Below, piece by piece: positions 1-11,510 of a DNA stretch of 64,000 nucleotides. Every line of letters begins with the position of its first letter. Within the stretch, counting starts at the first letter, position 1. This stretch comes from Bolinopsis microptera (taxonomy: Eukaryota > Ctenophora > Tentaculata > Lobata > Bolinopsidae): positions 18,088,859 to 18,152,858 of the forward strand of contig NC_087081.1 of NCBI RefSeq assembly GCF_026151205.1, in the 5' to 3' direction. The position numbers and the translations under genes are program-made. Below the pieces are notes generated by a model that saw nothing but the letters and a program-made list of their open reading frames with translations, had not been told where the DNA came from and did not search any database.

Positions 1-3000
1 CCTGCTCTGTAACTAAACTAACCTTTGATTTATAAGCAGTATTTAAGGTATCAGGTCCTAGTCCACCTGCTCTGTAACTAAACTAACCTTTGATTTATAA
101 GCAGTATTTAAGGTATCAGGTCCTAGTCCACCTGCTCTGTAACTAAACTAACCTTTGATTTATAAGCAGTATTTAAGGTATCAGGTCCTAGTCCACCTGC
201 TCTGTAACTAAACTAACCTTTGATTTATAAGCAGTATTTAAGGTATCAGGTCCTAGTCCACCTGCTCTGTAACTAAACTAACCTTTGATTTATAAGCAGT
301 ATTTAAGGTATCAGGTCCTAGTCCACCTGCTCTGTAACTAAACTAACCTTTGATTTATAAGCAGTATTTAAGGTATCAGGTCCTAGTCCACCTGCTCTGT
401 AACTAAACTAACCTTTGATTTATAAGCAGTATTTAAGGTATCAGGTCCTAGTCCACCTGCTCTGTAACTAAACTAACCTTTGATTTATAAGCAGTATTTA
501 AGGTATCAGGTCCTAGTCCACCTGCTCTGTAACTAAACTAACCTTTGATTTATAAGCAGTATTTAAGGTATCAGGTCCTAGTCCACCTGCTCTGTAACTA
601 AACTAACCTTTGATTTATAAGCAGTATTTAAGGTATCAGGTCCTAGTCCACCTGCTCTGTAACTAAACTAACCTTTGATTTATAAGCAGTATTTAAGGTA
701 TCAGGTCCTAGTCCACCTGCTCTGTAACTAAACTAACCTTTGATTTATAAGCAGTATTTAAGGTATCAGGTCCTAGTCCACCTGCTCTGTAACTAAACTA
801 ACCTTTGATTTATAAGCAGTATTTAAGGTATCAGGTCCTAGTCCACCTGCTCTGTAACTAAACTAACCTTTGATTTATAAGCAGTATTTAAGGTATCAGG
901 TCCTAGTCCACCTGCTCTGTAACTAAACTAACCTTTGATTTATAAGCAGTATTTAAGGTATCAGGTCCTAGTCCACCTGCTCTGTAACTAAACTAACCTT
1001 TGATTTATAAGCAGTATTTAAGGTATCAGGTCCTAGTCCACCTGCTCTGTAACTAAACTAACCTTTGATTTATAAGCAGTATTTAAGGTATCAGGTCCTA
1101 GTCCACCTGCTCTGTAACTAAACTAACCTTTGATTTATAAGCAGTATTTAAGGTATCAGGTCCTAGTCCACCTGCTCTGTAACTAAACTAACCTTTGATT
1201 TATAAGCAGTATTTAAGGTATCAGGTCCTAGTCCACCTGCTCTGTAACTAAACTAACCTTTGATTTATAAGCAGTATTTAAGGTATCAGGTCCTAGTCCA
1301 CCTGCTCTGTAACTAAACTAACCTTTGATTTATAAGCAGTATTTAAGGTATCAGGTCCTAGTCCACCTGCTCTGTAACTAAACTAACCTTTGATTTATAA
1401 GCAGTATTTAAGGTATCAGGTCCTAGTCCACCTGCTCTGTAACTAAACTAACCTTTGATTTATAAGCAGTATTTAAGGTATCAGGTCCTAGTCCACCTGC
1501 TCTGTAACTAAACTAACCTTTGATTTATAAGCAGTATTTAAGGTATCAGGTCCTAGTCCACCTGCTCTGTAACTAAACTAACCTTTGATTTATAAGCAGT
1601 ATTTAAGGTATCAGGTCCTAGTCCACCTGCTCTGTAACTAAACTAACCTTTGATTTATAAGCAGTATTTAAGGTATCAGGTCCTAGTCCACCTGCTCTGT
1701 AACTAAACTAACCTTTGATTTATAAGCAGTATTTAAGGTATCAGGTCCTAGTCCACCTGCTCTGTAACTAAACTAACCTTTGATTTATAAGCAGTATTTA
1801 AGGTATCAGGTCCTAGTCCACCTGCTCTGTAACTAAACTAACCTTTGATTTATAAGCAGTATTTAAGGTATCAGGTCCTAGTCCACCTGCTCTGTAACTA
1901 AACTAACCTTTGATTTATAAGCAGTATTTAAGGTATCAGGTCCTAGTCCACCTGCTCTGTAACTAAACTAACCTTTGATTTATAAGCAGTATTTAAGGTA
2001 TCAGGTCCTAGTCCACCTGCTCTGTAACTAAACTAACCTTTGATTTATAAGCAGTATTTAAGGTATCAGGTCCTAGTCCACCTGCTCTGTAACTAAACTA
2101 ACCTTTGATTTATAAGCAGTATTTAAGGTATCAGGTCCTAGTCCACCTGCTCTGTAACTAAACTAACCTTTGATTTATAAGCAGTATTTAAGGTATCAGG
2201 TCCTAGTCCACCTGCTCTGTAACTAAACTAACCTTTGATTTATAAGCAGTATTTAAGGTATCAGGTCCTAGTCCACCTGCTCTGTAACTAAACTAACCTT
2301 TGATTTATAAGCAGTATTTAAGGTATCAGGTCCTAGTCCACCTGCTCTGTAACTAAACTAACCTTTGATTTATAAGCAGTATTTAAGGTATCAGGTCCTA
2401 GTCCACCTGCTCTGTAACTAAACTAACCTTTGATTTATAAGCAGTATTTAAGGTATCAGGTCCTAGTCCACCTGCTCTGTAACTAAACTAACCTTTGATT
2501 TATAAGCAGTATTTAAGGTATCAGGTCCTAGTCCACCTGCTCTGTAACTAAACTAACCTTTGATTTATAAGCAGTATTTAAGGTATCAGGTCCTAGTCCA
2601 CCTGCTCTGTAACTAAACTAACCTTTGATTTATAAGCAGTATTTAAGGTATCAGGTCCTAGTCCACCTGCTCTGTAACTAAACTAACCTTTGATTTATAA
2701 GCAGTATTTAAGGTATCAGGTCCTAGTCCACCTGCTCTGTAACTAAACTAACCTTTGATTTATAAGCAGTATTTAAGGTATCAGGTCCTAGTCCACCTGC
2801 TCTGTAACTAAACTAACCTTTGATTTATAAGCAGTATTTAAGGTATCAGGTCCTAGTCCACCTGCTCTGTAACTAAACTAACCTTTGATTTATAAGCAGT
2901 ATTTAAGGTATCAGGTCCTAGTCCACCTGCTCTGTAACTAAACTAACCTTTGATTTATAAGCAGTATTTAAGGTATCAGGTCCTAGTCCACCTGCTCTGT

Positions 3001-5655
3001 AACTAAACTAACCTTTGATTTATAAGCAGTATTTAAGGTATCAGGTCCTAGTCCACCTGCTCTGTAACTAAACTAACCTTTGATTTATAAGCAGTATTTA
3101 AGGTATCAGGTCCTAGTCCACCTGCTCTGTAACTAAACTAACCTTTGATTTATAAGCAGTATTTAAGGTATCAGGTCCTAGTCCACCTGCTCTGTAACTA
3201 AACTAACCTTTGATTTATAAGCAGTATTTAAGGTATCAGGTCCTAGTCCACCTGCTCTGTAACTAAACTAACCTTTGATTTATAAGCAGTATTTAAGGTA
3301 TCAGGTCCTAGTCCACCTGCTCTGTAACTAAACTAACCTTTGATTTATAAGCAGTATTTAAGGTATCAGGTCCTAGTCCACCTGCTCTGTAACTAAACTA
3401 ACCTTTGATTTATAAGCAGTATTTAAGGTATCAGGTCCTAGTCCACCTGCTCTGTAACTAAACTAACCTTTGATTTATAAGCAGTATTTAAGGTATCAGG
3501 TCCTAGTCCACCTGCTCTGTAACTAAACTAACCTTTGATTTATAAGCAGTATTTAAGGTATCAGGTCCTAGTCCACCTGCTCTGTAACTAAACTAACCTT
3601 TGATTTATAAGCAGTATTTAAGGTATCAGGTCCTAGTCCACCTGCTCTGTAACTAAACTAACCTTTGATTTATAAGCAGTATTTAAGGTATCAGGTCCTA
3701 GTCCACCTGCTCTGTAACTAAACTAACCTTTGATTTATAAGCAGTATTTAAGGTATCAGGTCCTAGTCCACCTGCTCTGTAACTAAACTAACCTTTGATT
3801 TATAAGCAGTATTTAAGGTATCAGGTCCTAGTCCACCTGCTCTGTAACTAAACTAACCTTTGATTTATAAGCAGTATTTAAGGTATCAGGTCCTAGTCCA
3901 CCTGCTCTGTAACTAAACTAACCTTTGATTTATAAGCAGTATTTAAGGTATCAGGTCCTAGTCCACCTGCTCTGTAACTAAACTAACCTTTGATTTATAA
4001 GCAGTATTTAAGGTATCAGGTCCTAGTCCACCTGCTCTGTAACTAAACTAACCTTTGATTTATAAGCAGTATTTAAGGTATCAGGTCCTAGTCCACCTGC
4101 TCTGTAACTAAACTAACCTTTGATTTATAAGCAGTATTTAAGGTATCAGGTCCTAGTCCACCTGCTCTGTAACTAAACTAACCTTTGATTTATAAGCAGT
4201 ATTTAAGGTATCAGGTCCTAGTCCACCTGCTCTGTAACTAAACTAACCTTTGATTTATAAGCAGTATTTAAGGTATCAGGTCCTAGTCCACCTGCTCTGT
4301 AACTAAACTAACCTTTGATTTATAAGCAGTATTTAAGGTATCAGGTCCTAGTCCACCTGCTCTGTAACTAAACTAACCTTTGATTTATAAGCAGTATTTA
4401 AGGTATCAGGTCCTAGTCCACCTGCTCTGTAACTAAACTAACCTTTGATTTATAAGCAGTATTTAAGGTATCAGGTCCTAGTCCACCTGCTCTGTAACTA
4501 AACTAACCTTTGATTTATAAGCAGTATTTAAGGTATCAGGTCCTAGTCCACCTGCTCTGTAACTAAACTAACCTTTGATTTATAAGCAGTATTTAAGGTA
4601 TCAGGTCCTAGTCCACCTGCTCTGTAACTAAACTAACCTTTGATTTATAAGCAGTATTTAAGGTATCAGGTCCTAGTCCACCTGCTCTGTAACTAAACTA
4701 ACCTTTGATTTATAAGCAGTATTTAAGGTATCAGGTCCTAGTCCACCTGCTCTGTAACTAAACTAACCTTTGATTTATAAGCAGTATTTAAGGTATCAGG
4801 TCCTAGTCCACCTGCTCTGTAACTAAACTAACCTTTGATTTATAAGCAGTATTTAAGGTATCAGGTCCTAGTCCACCTGCTCTGTAACTAAACTAACCTT
4901 TGATTTATAAGCAGTATTTAAGGTATCAGGTCCTAGTCCACCTGCTCTGTAACTAAACTAACCTTTGATTTATAAGCAGTATTTAAGGTATCAGGTCCTA
5001 GTCCACCTGCTCTGTAACTAAACTAACCTTTGATTTATAAGCAGTATTTAAGGTATCAGGTCCTAGTCCACCTGCTCTGTAACTAAACTAACCTTTGATT
5101 TATAAGCAGTATTTAAGGTATCAGGTCCTAGTCCACCTGCTCTGTAACTAAACTAACCTTTGATTTATAAGCAGTATTTAAGGTATCAGGTCCTAGTCCA
5201 CCTGCTCTGTAACTAAACTAACCTTTGATTTATAAGCAGTATTTAAGGTATCAGGTCCTAGTCCACCTGCTCTGTAACTAAACTAACCTTTGATTTATAA
5301 GCAGTATTTAAGGTATCAGGTCCTAGTCCACCTGCTCTGTAACTAAACTAACCTTTGATTTATAAGCAGTATTTAAGGTATCAGGTCCTAGTCCACCTGC
5401 TCTGTAACTAAACTAACCTTTGATTTATAAGCAGTATTTAAGGTATCAGGTCCTAGTCCACCTGCTCTGTAACTAAACTAACCTTTGATTTATAAGCAGT
5501 ATTTAAGGTATCAGGTCCTAGTCCACCTGCTCTGTAACTAAACTAACCTTTGATTTATAAGCAGTATTTAAGGTATCAGGTCCTAGTCCACCTGCTCTGT
5601 AACTAAACTAACCTTTGATTTATAAGCAGTATTTAAGGTATCAGGTCCTAGTCCA
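1..5655. repeat. 65-bp minisatellite, about 87 copies
   Basis: A 65-bp unit repeats head to tail from the left edge to 5655 and appears identical from copy to copy. Read on the minus strand, each unit contains 44 nt matching the 3' end of the exon at 5613-5865, then 21 nt that begin GTTAGT and end GAGCAG. Each unit therefore carries a donor-like site (AAAG|GTTAGT) and an acceptor-like CAG. Because 65 is not a multiple of three, translation through the array stops within the second unit. The array is probably longer than shown, as it is cut by the window edge. Collapse or expansion in the assembly is possible. Confidence 0.98.
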
Positions 5656-5865
5656 CCTGTTCTGTAACCAAAACTTCTCTTCATTGCTCCGTACTCTTTC
5701 AAAGTATAGGGTCTGTATGTAACTTGCGGTTTTGGAGCTGAATAACCCTCACCAGCCTTCTTGGGAGAGGGAGGGGGCAGAACTTCCTCCTCTACAGCTG
5801 AAATAGTTACAGGTAGGTGTTGGGGTGAGGTTTGGAAATTATCATAATAATTATTTCGGAGACCA
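5613..5865 (-). CDS. Internal exon of a JHY-like ciliary protein gene
   Basis: This 253-nt exon is open throughout and encodes 84 residues after one leading base. It has a proline-rich segment (VLPPPSPKKAGEGYSAPKP), then YRPYTLKEYGAMKR and TGGLGPD. The pairing of PYTLKEY with GGLGPD a few residues later is what I recall from the C-terminal domain of JHY (juvenile hydrocephalus) proteins; that assignment is from memory. The chosen acceptor follows ATCAG and lets the exon join in phase to the exon at 13762-13874. The donor AAAG|GTTAGT lies inside the first unit of the 65-bp array, so the array duplicates the exon end. Later exons would lie left of the window. Other cilia-associated proteins with similar motifs are possible. 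Confidence 0.55.
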
Positions 5866-6279
5866 CTGATCTGAGCTAGATCAGTATGGTATGGCATGGT
5901 AAGAGGTACGTGGCTGGTTTTTTCGGTATAGTGCCGAGAAAACTATCCCGCACCTACTTACCAGACCCGCAACGGATCAAGGCTGACCTTAACATAGTAT
6001 AGTATAGAGCTAAATATAGTATTATGCCTTGACATAAATATTTTTTTTAAATATGAGCCACAGTTCTTTCTTCTACCTTAAACTCCACACAAACTCCTGC
6101 ATCGTAAATAATACATATTGAAAACGGTTTATAGAATAAACTTACACTAAACACATACTAATTACTATGTATAACAAACTACACAGTATCGGCAGTGATT
6201 CGGCACGTAGATAAAGAATAAGAACATTTAAACATATACAAATTCTGATTACACTCAGTGTACTTGTATCTATAAGGCT
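5866..6279. other. Intron sequence, no gene seen
   Basis: AT-rich intron upstream (minus sense) of the JHY-like exon. A short inverted pattern around 5915-5960 (GGTATAGTGCCGAG) weakly resembles the 57-bp repeat at 11865-12092. No open frame or RNA gene is recognised. Confidence 0.5.
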
Positions 6280-6428
6280 TTACATCTCACTAAAACAATG
6301 AACTATTGCCTCTGATTTTTGCAATTGTCCTGCTTTATTTAGTTCTTTCATCTTTTTGACAAGTCCACTGTGTATCCTTCTCTGCTCTTTTGTCCTATCC
6401 GGTGCAAGATACACTGACTTAAAATCTT
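6280..6428 (-). pseudogene. LINE ORF1 C-terminal fragment
   Basis: Minus-strand frame ending in TAA at 6280-6282. It contains VYLAPDRTKEQRR followed by a basic helical tail. The same arrangement (IYICPDRSVEERR) occurs in the larger ORF1 relic at 38087-41986. This looks like the C-terminal nucleic-acid-binding domain of a retroelement ORF1, the region that begins with the RP-rich strand and ends in a KK-rich helix. Nothing upstream in frame extends it beyond about 6430, so only the tail remains. Confidence 0.55.
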
Positions 6429-6512
6429 ATTATTATTATTAATCAACTATATACAGCAAACACAAGATAATAGGAAATAAATCATAAAATCGAGTGGCCG
6501 AGTAGTCTCGAC

Positions 6513-7196
6513 TCACCCATAGCTTCTCCATAAACGTCTATCATGAGCTTTGTACACTAAATCGTTGAAATTACTTAAACTAAATCTTTTATTTACAATC
6601 ACAATAATATTCTTCGTCATAATGTCTTTTAATAATAAATCAAATAAATTTGAACGAGGTCTGCCCCTCCTTCCTTTGTAGTCAAGACATCCTAAACATG
6701 CAAATCTAAAAGATAAGAAAGCGGGAGTGTCATCACCGCTTCTGAGAACGTGCCCAAGCATCTTCCATCGTGCTTTCTTGATCCTTTCAGTAAGGGGACT
6801 GACATTACATCTCTTATATAAGTTCTCGTTACTGATAACCGTAGGCCAATAGGTGTTGATTATCTGTCTCAGATGCTTCCTTTGAAGAATGTCGACAGAT
6901 GCCATTACGGTTTCAGGAGCAGCCCAGCTGCTACAGTTATACAACAACACTGGCGTGACAAGAGCTTCGTACAACTTCAGCTTTCTACTCTCACTGATCT
7001 GAACAGAACTATTCAACCAGACTTTCTTGTAGGTGTAGAAGGCAACATTGGCTTTGTTGCGTCTGTTGACAATATCTCTTTCTGAACAGAGCTTTGATCC
7101 TAATAGCACTGACTCTCGCCACTCTTCATTTCCTCTGATTTTATTGAAATGGGCATCTAAAGCATCTGTCTCTGCCAAATACACTCTTGTAAACAC
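6513..7196 (-). pseudogene. LINE reverse transcriptase C-terminal remnant
   Basis: A 227-codon open frame matching the part of non-LTR retrotransposon ORF2 downstream of the RT catalytic core. It has LYEALVTPVLLYNCSSWA (the Y-G-x-W-like thumb motif), ILQRKHLRQIINTYWP, ARWKMLGHVLRSGDDTPA and GRRGRPRSNL. The catalytic YADD region and the endonuclease are missing, so this is a 5'-truncated copy. Its upstream end runs straight into the 34-bp array at 7187, which replaces the rest of the element. A homologous tail lies on the plus strand at 61696-62026. The frame is intact over its length, suggesting a fairly recent insertion, but it cannot encode an active enzyme. Confidence 0.85.
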
Positions 7197-7636
7197 TCCC
7201 CTTCTTAGTCTCCTTAACGTCCTCCCATCCCCCTCTTTAGTCTCCTTAACGTCCTCCCATCCCCTTCTTTAGTCTCCTCCCACTCCCCTTCTTTTGTCTC
7301 CTTAACGTCTCCCACTCCCCTTCTTTAGTCTCCTTAACGTCCTCCCACTCCCCTTCTTTAGTCTCCTTAGTGTCCTCCTACTCCCCTTCTTTAGTCTCCT
7401 TAACGTACTCCCACTCCCCTCTTTAGTCTCCTTAACGTCCTCCTACTCGGGCTACTCCCCTTCTTTAGTCACCTCCCACTCCCCTTCTTTAGTCTCCTTA
7501 ACGTCCTCCCACTCCCCTTCTTTAGTCTCCTTAACGTCCTCCTACTCCCCTTCTTTAGTCTTCTTAACGTCCTCCCACTCCCCTTCTTCAGTCTCCTTAG
7601 CGTCCTCCTACTCCCCTTCTTTAGTCTCCTTAACGC
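7187..7636. repeat. 34-bp pyrimidine-rich tandem array
   Basis: About 13 imperfect copies of a CT-rich unit with the core TTTAGTCTCCTTAACG, length 33-35 bp, with some units truncated (CTCCTTAACG missing). Strand-asymmetric: the plus strand is almost all pyrimidine. It abuts the LINE fragment. Confidence 0.9.
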
Positions 7637-8415
7637 CGTAGATAATCAAGTTTCTCGATCTTTCTTCTTCATCATTCACTGATCTCACGGCTTCTTACAC
7701 AGTTCTTGCTGATTGTTCTGGGTGCTGTTGTTCTTGATAACATCTGGCCAACTTTTTATTTCACTTTTTACAGTTTTCTGCACCGAGCTTAAGTTTTTTT
7801 AAATCGGCCGGTGGTAAGTGGTTTAATTGATGATTTTGTGACCCAAATGTGATACTTAAGTGTCTCACGTTCTCTCCCTCTCTCCCACTCTCGTTCTATC
7901 TCTCCCTCATACTCCAATAACACATTTGCTATATAATTAGGTAATTTGGCAGTGGACCGCAAGTTTGCCTATCAAGTATTACTATTAGATACGTGAGGTG
8001 CACTCAGTATTGAATTGAAGTATGCTTTGACTGAGCGATTTTATACTTTTGCACCGTTTTAACTGCGACAGTGCAATGCGTGTTTTCGAATAAGCGGGAT
8101 TATACTTTTGCATTTCAACTGTGATAGTGAAGACTCGGCCGTAGGCCTGGGTTACACTAGTGTTTTACATAGCATAATGTTTTTCACTCCAACTGTCTCA
8201 CGAATATTTCTCTAGCTTTCATATTCCATGTTGTTTGCCTCATAGTAGATATTTTGGTCATCGGTTTTGTGTAAAATTCGTAACTGTAATACATTGATGT
8301 AAAATTCATTTAAATTTTGAAATAAAAATGTTTTAGCATCTGCAGCACATATAAGCATTATATACACTATTATATAATATAGACTATCTGCATTTTAGGT
8401 ATCGGTATTAAAGTT
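7637..8415. other. Non-coding stretch, nothing recognised
   Basis: AT-rich intronic sequence with a CTCTC-rich patch near 7866-7910. A 30-40 bp motif (GCGATTTTATACTTTTGCA, then GCGGGATTATACTTTTGCA) occurs twice near 8034-8120. No open frame above background. Confidence 0.5.
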
Positions 8416-8487
8416 AAAACTGTAGTTATTTTTAATTGTAGTTGACGAAATGAGAGTCTCCACTCAGTGTGTTAAAACATAATTCTT

Positions 8488-8522
8488 TGTCGACGTTTCG
8501 GCTACATGCCTTTGTCATAAAC
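8488..8522 (-). ncRNA. Hammerhead-ribozyme-like relic
   Basis: Minus-strand mirror of the motif at 9551-9585: AAAGGC, a short loop, GCC, then GAAACGTCGAC. See that entry for the comparison with the hammerhead core. Confidence 0.35.
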
Positions 8523-8800
8523 AGGACGTACTGAAAACTTACATAGCTGCAAAGATACAATGTTAAAATAATCTATTAAAATAATCTATTAATACTACGA
8601 AATATAACAACAACAAATAACATCTTGAAACACAACAACAATCACAAATTTATCCAAAAGAAACATAAAATATAACGGCTAAAAGAATCCAAACCGCAAC
8701 AAGCCGTGAACAATTCTTCATAATATTACAAACATTTTACCAAGATAGCTCCTTCATAAAACTGATTAATCAAAAATTATCTAGGTTTATAAGTTCAATA

Positions 8801-9064
8801 TTACATTAACTTCCAAGTATATTTTATCCAATCACCTTCATTTACGGACTCAGACAATTGAGTATTTATTTCTGGGTTTTCACGTTTTATTAGAACCGAC
8901 TGCCACAATTGACGGTCCACATAGTCTTTACATCTTTTTCGAACTATAAACCGAAACGGTATGTTTGGCATTGAAATGTCTGCATGCTCCTCTAGGTAGT
9001 GCTTCCCCATGGCCGTAGATTTGTTGCCATCCCTTACTATGGATGGCAACAAATCTACGGCCAT
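8801..9064 (-). pseudogene. PLE protein C-terminal fragment, left arm
   Basis: An 87-codon frame ending at 8801. Residues GKHYLEEHAD, FIVRKRCKDYVDRQLWQSVLIKRENPEINTQ fit the second half of a GIY-YIG domain, where a conserved E/Q and an Arg-Arg-Pro-like segment precede the C-terminus. The first 20 residues are read across the palindrome centre and are not part of the original protein. It is the mirror image of the frame at 9009-9272. The GIY and YIG motifs and the whole RT domain are absent. Confidence 0.6.
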
Positions 9065-9272
9065 GGGGAAGCACTACCTAGAGGAGCATGCAGACATTTC
9101 AATGCCAAACATACCGTTTCGGTTTATAGTTCGAAAAAGATGTAAAGACTATGTGGACCGTCAATTGTGGCAGTCGGTTCTAATAAAACGTGAAAACCCA
9201 GAAATAAATACTCAATTGTCTGAGTCCGTAAATGAAGGTGATTGGATAAAATATACTTGGAAGTTAATGTAA
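9009..9272 (+). pseudogene. PLE protein C-terminal fragment, right arm
   Basis: Plus-strand twin of 8801-9064, differing only in residues read through the palindrome centre. It ends in TAA after WKLM. A third partial copy, starting at the codons for RQLWQSV, lies at 10089-10200 within the 930-bp duplication. Confidence 0.6.
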
Positions 9273-9550
9273 TATTGAACTTATAAACCTAGATAATTTT
9301 TGATTAATCAGTTTTATGAAGGAGCTATCTTGGTAAAATGTTTGTAATATTATGAAGAATTGTTCACGGCTTGTTGCGGTTTGGATTCTTTTAGCCGTTA
9401 TATTTTATGTTTCTTTTGGATAAATTTGTGATTGTTGTTGTGTTTCAAGATGTTATTTGTTGTTGTTATATTTCGTAGTATTAATAGATTATTTTAATAG
9501 ATTATTTTAACATTGTATCTTTGCAGCTATGTAAGTTTTCAGTACGTCCT

Positions 9551-9585
9551 GTTTATGACAAAGGCATGTAGCCGAAACGTCGACA
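9551..9585 (+). ncRNA. Hammerhead-ribozyme-like relic in PLE end
   Basis: The sequence TTTATGACAAAGGC, loop ATGTA, GCCGAAACGTCGAC resembles the hammerhead core CUGANGA - stem II - GAAA - stem III. Stem II (GGC/GCC) and the GAAAC box are present, but the canonical CUGANGA is degenerate (TTTATGACA), so self-cleavage is doubtful. Hammerheads in the terminal repeats of Penelope-like elements are established; applying that here is inference. Further copies are at 10481-10515, 60401-60431 and 60582-60616. Confidence 0.4.
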
Positions 9586-9697
9586 AAGAATTATGTTTTA
9601 ACACACTGAGTGGAGACTCTCATTTCGTCAACTACAATTAAAAATAAATGATTGACCCACTCATAAGAGCAAAACAAGATTACCAAAACTGTAGTTA

Positions 9698-11510
9698 ATT
9701 TAGACTGTCTGCATAGTTTAACTGCACAATAATCGCCCCTTGTAGTCTAAATTTACATTCATCATTGCTAAAATTCATTCATCAAAACATTTTTCCAACA
9801 AAGTTTCCAGGTCCTCCTTCCTTGCACCCTATTTGAGATCTATACTCTAGGTCCTCTCTACTTGCACCCTATTTGAGATCTATACTCCAGGTCCTCTTTC
9901 CTTGCACCCTATTTGAAATCTATACTCTAGGTCCTCTTTCCTTGTACCCTATTTGAGATCTATACACTAGGTCCTCTTTCCTTGCACCCTATTTGAAATC
10001 TATATTCTAGGTCCTCTTTCCTTGCACCCTATTTGAAATCTATATTCTAGGTCCTCTTTCCTTGCACCCTATTTGAAATTTATATTCACGTCAATTGTGG
10101 CAGTCGGTTCTAATAAAACGTGAAAACCCAGAAATAAATACTCAATTGTCTGAGTCCGTAAATGAAGGTGATTGGATAAAATATACTTGGAAGTTAATGT
10201 AATATTGAACTTATAAACCTAGATAATTTTTGATTAATCAGTTTTATGAAGGAGCTATCTTGGTAAAATGTTTGTAATATTATGAAGAATTGTTCACGGC
10301 TTGTTGCGGTTTGGATTCTTTTAGCCGTTATATTTTATGTTTCTTTTGGATAAATTTGTGATTGTTGTTGTGTTTCAAGATGTTATTTGTTGTTGTTATA
10401 TTTCGTAGTATTAATAGATTATTTTAATAGATTATTTTAACATTGTATCTTTGCAGCTATGTAAGTTTTCAGTACGTCCTGTTTATGACAAAGGCATGTA
10501 GCCGAAACGTCGACAAAGAATTATGTTTTAACACACTGAGTGGAGACTCTCATTTCGTCAACTACAATTAAAAATAAATGATTGACCCACTCATAAGAGC
10601 AAAACAAGATTACCAAAACTGTAGTTAATTTAGACTGTCTGCATAGTTTAACTGCACAATAATCGCCCCTTGTAGTCTAAATTTACATTCATCATTGCTA
10701 AAATTCATTCATCAAAACATTTTTCCAACAAAGTTTCCAGGTCCTCCTTCCTTGCACCCTATTTGAGATCTATACTCTAGGTCCTCTCTACTTGCACCCT
10801 ATTTGAGATCTATACTCCAGGTCCTCTTTCCTTGCACCCTATTTGAAATCTATACTCTAGGTCCTCTTTCCTTGTACCCTATTTGAGATCTATACACTAG
10901 GTCCTCTTTCCTTGCACCCTATTTGAAATCTATATTGTAGGTCCTCTTTCCTTGCACCCTATTTGAAATCTATATTCTAGGTCCTCTTTCCTTGCACCCT
11001 ATTTGAAATCTATATTCTAGGTCCTCTTTCCTTGCACCCTATTTGAAATCTATACTCTAGGTCCTCTTTCCTTGTACCCTATTTGAAATCTATACTCTAG
11101 GTCCTCTTTCCTTGCACCCTATTTGAAATCTATATTCTAGGTCATCTTTCCTTGCACCCTATTTGAAATCTATATTCTAGGTCCTCTTTCCTTGCACCCT
11201 ATTTGAAATCTATATTCTAGGTCCTCTTTCCTTGCACCCTATTTGAAATTTATATTCTAGGTCCTCTTTCCTTGCACCCTATTTGAAATCTATACTCTAG
11301 GTCCTCTTTCCTTGTACCCTATTTGAAATCTATACTCTAGGTCCTCTTTCCTTGCACCCTATTTGAGATCTATACTCTAGGTCCTCTTTCCTTGCACCCT
11401 ATTTGAGATCTATACTCTAGGTCCTCTTTCCTTGCACCCTATTTGAAATCTATATTCTAGGTCCTCTTTCCTTGCACCCTATTTGAAATCTATACTCTAT
11501 AGTCTATGTA
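9698..11510. repeat. 40-bp arrays in a 930-bp tandem duplication
   Basis: From about 9808 a 40-bp unit (core CCTTGCACCCTATTTGA) repeats seven times. The array then breaks at 10088 into a second copy of the right arm of the PLE palindrome, starting at CGTCAATTGTGG. Positions 9159-10088 are therefore repeated at 10089 onward with an offset of 930 bp. In the second copy the 40-bp array resumes at 10737 and expands to about 19 units, ending near 11500. Shared variants (GAGATCTATACTCTAG, GAAATCTATATTCTAG) occur in the same order in both arrays, showing that the segment was copied as a block. Confidence 0.92.
10481..10515 (+). ncRNA. Hammerhead-like relic, duplicated copy
   Basis: Exact copy of 9551-9585 carried in the 930-bp tandem duplication. 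Confidence 0.35.

Larger units (their letters stand above)
8416..9697. mobile_element. Palindromic Penelope-like element copy with target duplication
   Basis: Arms 8426-9032 and 9041-9647 are inverted copies of each other (607 bp each) around an 8-bp centre, with no mismatch seen by eye. The 13-bp sequence AAAACTGTAGTTA flanks both sides (8416-8428 and 9685-9697), as expected for a target-site duplication. Each arm encodes a short C-terminal protein fragment consistent with a GIY-YIG endonuclease tail and ends in a hammerhead-like motif (GCCGAAACGTCGAC). PLEs are known for inverted and tandem partial copies and for hammerhead motifs in their terminal repeats. The element is truncated and lacks reverse transcriptase. 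Confidence 0.75.

Noticed and set aside
1-5655. Reading the 65-bp array as a CRISPR array
   Set aside because: No unique spacers: units are contiguous and identical, and the rest of the window is animal-type DNA.
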